From: Undaria pinnatifida
Lineage: Eukaryota; Sar; Phaeophyceae; Laminariales; Alariaceae
DNA length: 64,000 bases
Direction: 5' to 3'
NCBI GenBank assembly: GCA_012845835.1
Contig: JABAKD010000028.1
Span: 4,005,242-4,069,241, forward strand
The stretch's first letter is position 1. Every line of letters begins with the position of its first letter. Position numbers and translations under genes: made by a program. Positions 29,101 to 38,100 of the stretch are shown piece after piece. Below the pieces are notes generated by a model. The model did not search any database and was not told the origin of the DNA. It saw only the letters and a program-made list of their open reading frames with translations.

Positions 29101-32100
29101 TAATCATTTGACCATTATCGACAGAAAACTGCAGGAGGCATTCCTTCTTCTCGCGGGTGACCTGCATGCACTTCGGCGGGTATTCGACTTTCGACGCATG
29201 CTACGGTAGAGGTATAAAGGCATATCTTTTTTTGACTGAAACGTTTTTTAAATGATGAGGCTCCTTAACCCCTTTAGAGCCCCTAACCCCTCCCTATACT
29301 AAACCCAAGTAATTTTGTCCCCAAAAACGGGTTTCCAGTTGTAAAGGGGTTAACCCTCCTTAATCTAACATCGTCCGAATTTCGTTATTTTTAAAAAAAT
29401 ACCAGGTACGAGTACATTTCTTGTTTTGCACTTAAGCCATGTGATTGTTCATATGGTATATAGATAGCACTTTAGAAAAAAAAAAGGGTCACCCCTACCA
29501 TGCCATGCGTGTTTATCTCATCCTTCAATCGCGGAGCAACGGTCAGCCACCTCAGAGCTCTAGTAATTACCCCCTCACGCCTTGCGTGGGTCCGAATGGT
29601 CGCGCACCCAAAGCAGCTTCGTGTTTGCGACTGCTGCTGCGTCTTCGCGTGTACGACTGCTGCTGCATCTTCGTGTTTACGACGGCTGCATCTTCGTGCT
29701 GCTTACGACTGCCGCATCTTCGTGTTTACGACTGCTGCATCGTCGTGCTTACGACTGCCGCACCTTCGTGTTCACGGCTGCTGCATTTTCAATTTACGAC
29801 ATTGAAGCTTTGTTAAGAGCATCTCATCGCACCAGGCATGGCGTTCGTTCACCTTCCGGGAGTGGCGACAAGGATGTCCGGGGGTCCCGACGCCAGCTGG
29901 TTCAGATCACGGTTCACGTTCACCCCCCCCACGGAGCACATAAGCTTTAGCCTGTGGAAAGACATGAGCTAATAAAACCCAGCCAGCGCAAAAGACATGA
30001 TCGGCCAAACCACACAACACCACATAAAACCAAAATGAGACGGCAGGGTGTTATCTCTCAGGTGGGGTACGAGTATGACATTCAAGTAATAAAACACCAC
30101 TATGAATAGCATGATTCATGATTGTTCAGCGTGGCCAAAGCACCCACACATCGGAACTACTAGATCCCCAAATCGTACAACACGTCCATCTTTCGGGGCA
30201 GACAGATGCCTGATTGAACAGAAACGTACCCGATTTCGGCCACAAAGGACAGGGGCATAGGCTATTTTGGCCACTGGTTTATAAAGGCTAAGCTATAAAC
30301 TTGCTTGGGCCGGACAGCTGTGTCTCGCCCGGATACTTGTGCGGTGGTTACAACTGTCTTATCTTTAGTTTTTCAAGAGCATTTTATTTTTTGTTACGTC
30401 TGGCTATAGCTCGTGGGAACGAACCTCTGTATTCCCCCTTTTCCAGTTGCTCGACACGCCCAGGGTTCCAAGTCAACCACATCCATCCCGAAGGGACCGA
30501 AGGGAAGGGGAACCCTGTGCAACATACGAACCAGTACCTGGTATGGACGCGTGCTACGCTAGAGGTACTAAGGTATACCTTTTTTTTGCTATTTTGTTTT
30601 CTGAATGACGGGGCTCCTTAACTCCTTCACAACTGGAACCCCTTTTAGGGGGCAAATTTACTTAAAGTTAGTATAGGGAGGGATTTGGGGGCTATAAAGG
30701 GGATAACCCCAAATCGTCGAAATTTCATCAGTGTTTCTTAGCATTCTGCAAAAATTATTTTTTTGGTATACCTGGGTCATGGGTTTGTTCGTCGGGTTTC
30801 ACTTTTAACCCCTTTAGACCCCTAAAACCCTCCATATACTGATTTCAAGTAATTTTGTTCCCCAAAACGGGTTTTCAGCTGTGAAGGCGTTAATTTACTC
30901 AAAACTACTTTAAAAAAAAACATACGATATGGAGCTCCTTAAGAGCCTCAGAAAAAAAAAAAAATCTCAAACGGAGATTGTGCCTTATGATCTGCACGAT
31001 CTGGGTCCGTACGGCACGGCTCTTGCGCGCACCATATCCACGAAATACATAGCATCTACAAGTGAATAATAATGTACAGCAGTATCGCTGCTACGGTAGA
31101 GATGCAACACCATTTTTTTTCTAATACTTCTAATTTGAGGAGGTGTATACCCTATATTATAATACTATAATACTTCTTTTTTCTCCATCTCATGTATTAT
31201 CCTTGCACTACTCTCGCCCTCCCTCCCAGTAGTAACTCAGATCCGGGGTCGCATAGCGGGCCCTCCTCCTCTCCCCACCACGGTATAATAACGCTCCATT
31301 TCCATCATTTTCATCGCGAGAAGAACTCAGCATTTTCTTCCCTCGTCCACTCGTGTCGAATTGTGCATACCCGCGCTGCTAGGCGCTCTCCGCAGTTGAT
31401 CCATTTATTTTGCATTTGGGCCAATAAAGTGAAATCTCACCACGGTGGGAATCGAACTCAAGGACCAACGCCAGCATTAACAGTATTCGAAGGTAACCAC
31501 TAGACCACCGGGGCGACCGGCTACAACAATACTATAATACTGTAATACTATAATGCCATAATATGCATATGTACCATTTTGATTTTTTTGCCTAGTCCGT
31601 CCCTTTTTCTCCGCCGGCGCAGAGTTTTTTGGTGTGCTTTCTTCTGCAATGCGATCAGACTACCCGTCGGTATATTACCAGCCGTGTGCCGGGCTCATGG
31701 GACGTCCGTGGCGCGAGCTATGGCCGCGGAAAGCCGCCGAGACTGGCTCTATTTTGCGGGGTACGAGACACTTCTGTCCCCGGGCAACCACACACTAGAC
31801 GTATTTAAGCCTCGAGGTTAGGTCTTAAGTACTTCCAACTGGAAGAGCTAGGCCATTCGATATTTCGACCTTAAACGCATAAAAAAAACACCATATGTCT
31901 AAAACTCGAAATAGTGGTCTCTTTCAGTAGTACGCATAAAAAGAAAAGCCGAGGAAAGATCAAACTACTTGAAAATAGACTATGATATTTCTGCACTACT
32001 CCAGACGCAGATGGCAAGACGAGGATTTATGTCATGAGTCAGCACATGAGTGGGTGGAAACTTCGAGAAAGACCCTCCCCTGCCCATGCTGTGCGAGCTT

Positions 32101-35100
32101 GAACAAACGGCCAAAACAAATAACTGGTGCCTGGCAAAAACATTGAGTGCTTCGTACTCCATACTCGCTTCATATGTAGGATACCTCGCAGGCGTCTGCC
32201 GCCTTCGGTGTGCCTTAGTGTGGCAGTCAGTACAGCAGCACAGCAGGACTGGCCCTCAACCCGGTTCAATTTCCACCCTCGAAATGTAGGCATCCGTCTG
32301 ATGTTTCCTCGAGCTTTTGTCGTCTGAAATGCTGTTGTTTGCTGGAAAATACTCGGAAAATTGCTTCAAATATGCACTTGGGCCAAAATGTGCCCAAGTG
32401 CATGTTTTGGGAAAATCCATATCTCACCGTGGTCTGCCGTGGTCGTTAGGTCGATAAAATAGACCTATTTTGTAGACATTTAAGACACGATAGGGCTTAA
32501 TTTGGTTTAGAGCCTAAAATATAGGCATATCGTCAGGCTTAAATACGTCTACTACACACACGGTGGAACTTTAATCCTCGCACGTACATCGGGGTGGCAT
32601 CAAAATGTATTTGCGAGAGAATTTTCCCGCACTGCTAGACGCGGGCGCGGTGTATATGTACCCGCTGCAACGACGTGAACTATGTCATTACTGTGAGTTC
32701 TCCCTCACAATTGACACGGTGGTTACCATACAGCAGTAGCGAAACCTGTATAAAGAGATATAAAGTAGCAACACAACCCAAGCAAAAGTAACGATGTGCA
32801 CACAACAGACCATATCGGCAACAAACATCGGTATGAACTGTCTACGATCACAGCAGCAGCAAGCAACCGCAGAGAGCGGCAATAATATATAGATCATAAA
32901 AAATCAAATTTTATTGAGAACGGGATTTTTTTCTGGATGGACCGAGGAGAATAAATACACAAGACGTTTACTCTCATCAAAAGAACATACACAGCGGTTT
33001 TACAATAGAGCACCACCAGCAAGCAGCACGTAGTCCATAGACTATAAGTTTACTGCGAGTTCTCCCTCACAATTGACACGGTGGATACCATACAGCAGTA
33101 GCGAAACCTGTATAAAGAGATATAGAGTAGCAACACAACTCAAGCAAAAGTAACGATGTGCACACAACAGACCATATCGGCAACAAACATCGGTATAAGC
33201 ACGCGGGGAAAAATACTGGACACAGAAAACAAACAACAAATTGACACCAATGATTCCTCTAACAGCAGCGACAGCAGTACAAACCCATCACACAGCGAAA
33301 ATGATCAAGACAACAATAGCGGCAACAATAACAATTCTGGTCAATGGTCCATTATTCCCGAGATTGGTGATGGTGCATGTTTATTAAGATGTATCTCGCG
33401 TCGTGTGCACAACAACCCAGCTTTACATCACATCGTCCGTGCACATATTATTGCCCACATCACAACCAATTTGTACACCGTTATCCCAGGATCAGGTTTC
33501 AACACCTTCCACGACAGCATCTTAGCTGGAGCAAATCAAGGTCATGTAGATAATAAAGAATCATTTGTCGGTGTAAACAAGATATTTTTCTGAACGGAAC
33601 AAACAACACCAACGTGCCCGAAAAAGTTCCGTTTGTCTTGCAAAGTTCCGTCAGCAGCACCACCAGCAAGCAGCACGTAGTCCATAGACTCTAAGTTTAC
33701 TGTGAGTTCTCCCTCACAATTGACACGGTGGTTACCATACAGCAGTAGCGAATTAAGCGCGCGGGGAAAAATACTGGACACAGAAAACACACAACAAATT
33801 GACACCAATGATTCCTCTAACAGCAGCGACAGCAGTACAAACCCATCACACAGCGAAAATGATCAAGACAACAACAGCGGCAACAATAACAATTCTGGTC
33901 AATGGTCCATTATTCCCGATAATGGTGATGGTGCATGTTTATTAAGATGTATCTCGCGTCGTGTGCACAACAACCCAGCTTTACATCACATCGTCCGTGC
34001 ACATATTATTGCCCACATCACAACCAATTTGTACACCGTTATCCCAGGATCAGGTTTCAACACTTTCCACGACAGCATCTTAGCTGGAGCAAATCAAGAA
34101 CTTGTGGAAGTCGCTGGATCTCAACCTACTACATATTCGAGTGTCGAAGAGTATCTCCACTTCATGTCACAGCCTTACGCATATGCTACAAACGTAGAAT
34201 TAATTGCTGCCACGCAGTTATACGGAGTGGACTTTCGAATAACTTATCACACCGAGCCTCAGCAATATCCCAACCCTCCTCCTCCAAATGTCTGTGATAT
34301 CTTATATTATTATCCACATTCTTTCCACTACGCATCCCTCCGATATACACCTTCTGCATAAATACTTCATCATCAGTTGTAGTCATTCGACTTGCGTCGC
34401 CCCCGGGAGGCACGTGTCCACCTCCCGAAGGGGAACCTTGTACTATGATACCATAATACTACTATAATACTATTAATACTGGAGTGCTACGGTAGAGGTG
34501 CGACACCATCATTTTTCTAATACTCCTCCTCATTTGGGGGAGCTCTACACCTCAAACAAAAAAAAATGATTTTTGGGGGAAAAACAAAAGTGCAATGTTT
34601 CCCCATGAACAAAGCAGTCCCAATGGCCTAGGTATACAACGAAAAAAAAAACAAAAAAAAAAAAACGAAATTCCGACGATTTGGGGTTTGGGAGATTTCG
34701 TCTTTCAGAAAAGGTTTCAGACTAAAAAAGGTACACCACCTCTATTGTAGCATGCGTCTCGCGGTTTGTCCGACGTGTGGAATGGTACAATAGTAGGCGA
34801 TCATATTTCACCTGCTGAGCTTCAGCGGCTATTTGCTGCGCGAGCTCGCGGGTAGGACTGATGATGAGACCCGACACGCCCTTCCCGTTTCCTCTTTTGG
34901 CCGCCCTTTCGATGACCGGGATGAGGAACGCCAGGGTCTTGCCGGTGCCCGTCTTGGCCTTGGCCAACACGTCCACGCCTTCAAGCAAAAAGAACCAACA
35001 CAAAAGGGCGACGCACGAATTGACGATATCGTTCAACAATCATAGAGCAACTCAAAACATAAACACACCATTTCACACCTTGAAAAACTCTGTTAAGTAA

Positions 35101-38100
35101 TGAAAACCAACACTCAAGGGGAGAAGACATGCTTGGTACGATCTGTCGCTTACCCTTACTCGTGTTGTAGCTTTACACACCCTAGGAGCGGACAACCAAA
35201 CAAAACTTGCTGCCGTACAGCGCTGTCGTCCTACTATGGACAAAACAGCATGTAGCCGGACAACAAGTTTGACGACTTGCAGGAACGCACGCAAGATTGA
35301 GGTTTGCTGGTAGTCAGGGTCGCATCACACCTGAAAGACAGACTGGGATGGACTGATCCTGGACCTTGGTCATGTTGGCGTAGCCCAGCACATCCGAGAT
35401 AGCGGCGTGCGTACCCCTGTGTAGGTCGAGGTCGCTGAACTGACCCGTCGTGATCTAAGATCATACATGCGTTCAAGCAGTGCGAGAACAGCAACAGCGG
35501 CGGCGCACAGCGGTCCAGAGTGGTTAGGGTCAGGCTTAGAGTTAGTAACAGCCCAACCGCAAGCGGGTACGGAGGGTAAAAAATGACGAGTACAGCATCT
35601 GCCACCCGTGCCTGGGCTGCTACGGCACGGGGTGTGCCTGCGCTACAACCAAGGAACTGCGTCACACGCGCGAAGCATGGTCGTGATTGTGCAGCTTGCT
35701 GCACGTTCGTCGTGCCGCAGTCGCCTGATGAGACCACGCTCGTCGTTTCTCCGGTCCCTACACGTGTGTCCCCACAAGGTTAAAGGCCAAACCGCATGTA
35801 TGCACAAACAGTAGGGGTCCCCCAGCAAGGCACGTGGTGTGCCAGACGCATATGACCGCCTTATTTGGGGAAGCCGCCATATTCCTTGACGCACTTCCCC
35901 AGTTGCGCCAAGCGATTTAGACCGCCTTATATCGGGATAACGCCTTACTCAGACCGCCTTGTTGGGGGATCCCCTAAACTGTTACGTAAGTAGCGACGTC
36001 TACCTCTTCGTGTTTGGAGATACAAAAGCGAAACAAAACTCGAAAATAATTGAGCATTGCAGCATTGGAGCACACGAAGCAGCCCGGGTTGACGGGGCAA
36101 GGAACGTGTCCGAATAGCAACGGAAGGAGATGCAATCCCACGCCCGCGGCATGACCGTTGATCATAGTTGTATTGCTACTGACTCTTCCTCGAAGGTTTT
36201 GACTCAAACCCTGTCTGTCGCTTCTTCAGGAAGCTGGTTCCGAAAGTTTTGAATTAAACCCCGTTGGGTTTGGACTTAAGAGGGAAATAGCTGAACTGTC
36301 CAAAACAAATTCATTAGCACACCAAGCAGCCCGGGCCATTTGGATAGCGGATACGGGCGAACTCCGAACTTCAATGTAAGCAGTCGCACGACACCCGCGC
36401 AGCACGGAGAGATATGGCGATACTCGCACCTATTGGTTTGCACTTACGATATACTGGTATAACACAATAGCACAGACCGGCTGAGCAATTATACCAGTAC
36501 GAGCAAAACCTAAACGACACGTTGGAGCGGCGGAGCAAGTCGCAAGCTCACAGGCCTGCCTGATCAGCACCATCATACTACCAGGTACCGGGTAGGTATT
36601 GCTACTGCCTGCATGTCAGGCCTAAAGGCCCGTAGCACGCAAATCGATCGCTGCTGCAGTTCGTCCTTGAAAGTGTTAACTTTGACACAAGTCGTGTGAT
36701 ACGTAATCTGCCACTGCAGTTGTAAGCGGACGTGTCGAATCTGTGGGAGGAAGAGGGTGGAGATGAGGGTGGGTATTACAGCTGTAGCAGAGGCTCCACA
36801 CGAGTAATTAGCAGCACGAGAATTCCGCAGCCCATCTACAGCAGTACAGCCAGTATCTGGTAGTAAATACTTATCGTGCGAATGGGTGGGGTGGACCGTA
36901 ACTGGACCAAGTCCGGCTGAAGGCTGTTTTCTGTTTTCTCATGGCCGGGGGGGAGGTTGTTAGTGGGCGAGCTTGCGCGAATCCAACACTACCCGGAGGG
37001 AAGACTTCCCGGGTGGCTATCTCCACAGCACCCTATCCCCAGGGATCAAGTCGGGTCGACATACTCGCGCATCCGTATACAACGGTAGCTTGCGCTGCTG
37101 GAGTAGTAACGGGCACCGCCGGCAGGGACAGGTCGCGCAGTAATTACCACGGGAAGTGAAGAATAACACCAGCTACGGTCGCGCTGGATTGCGAACACAA
37201 TTGGGCTTGATTGACACACGACATGTATGAAAATACGTGGAAGTGCGGTGAGCTGTGATTTTCCCTATCCGCCGGAGGATAATAAAATCAAGCACGTTCG
37301 TGAATACATTGGGTGCACTTTCTGGCTCATCAAGGGATGTCCCAGCCAGCCGCCGAGTAGTTAGCAGGACCCAAATCGACACAAAAATATAACGGCTAGC
37401 CTACAATCTAATTCAGGTATGCGACCGTCCACCCAGCCGAGAGCTCGTACGAAGCACTGCGCTTCATGAGCCATGGGCACACCAAGCTCATCAATCAATA
37501 CGCCGCACTCGGCGGAGTTGTGAGCAGTAAGCAGTAAACCAAGCTTGCGAGTACCTGCGATACGCCTTACGATCCCGTTCAAGCTTTAGGACTGCTGCAC
37601 ACCGGAAAGTGAAAATTACGACTACATAGTCGTGATTCAAATCACGACTACGTACGGGGGCGTTTAGGAGCCATCCCCGGGTTTCAGGTCTTGCTTTTCG
37701 GCTCTGAGTTGGGGTTAGGGATGGGGGAGGTTGGGGTTATGATAAGGCTATCGGTGCCTGTTTCGAGGCTGTGAGAGCTGCAGGGACCAAATTTGCCCCG
37801 AGTTTTTGACGTGATATACTCCTAGGGTTAGGGTGTAAACGTGTAAACACGTACACATACTTCTGCAGGGCTTCGTTGTCGTTGCAAGTACACCCACGCT
37901 TTTGGGTGCACAAAATACTTGGATTTAGTGGACCATTTTGGCAGTACAGGCGTGGACCCGCGTTAGCGCGGTACCTGTTAGTGCGGGTGGTCCAATTTAG
38001 CGCGGTGATAATAGCATGTCACGACCTCGTCCTACGGAGGACATACCTGGTACCGCACATCTGTTGAAAATTAGTTCCGAGTCCCAATTTAGTGCCGGGT

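Larger units (their letters stand above)
33010..33655. repeat. Direct repeat unit containing OTU copy 2 (646-bp offset from copy 3)
   Basis: AGCACCACCAGCAAGCAGCA, then CGTAGTCCATAGACT, begins both this unit (33010) and the next (33656). The two share long near-identical stretches: promoter to CAGTAGCGAA, then GGGGAAAAATACTGGACACA through GCTGGAGCAAATCAAG. Each unit has a deletion or replacement that the other lacks. Confidence 0.85.

Noticed and set aside
31436..31520. Functional tRNA gene
   Set aside because: A- and B-boxes are present but acceptor and T arms do not pair; better explained as a tRNA-derived SINE.
34722..34811. Extension of helicase exon 3 ([14 protein letters not shown])
   Set aside because: LLLYH vaguely resembles the family, but the phase at available GT donors does not fit exon 4 and the DNA runs into a family C repeat.
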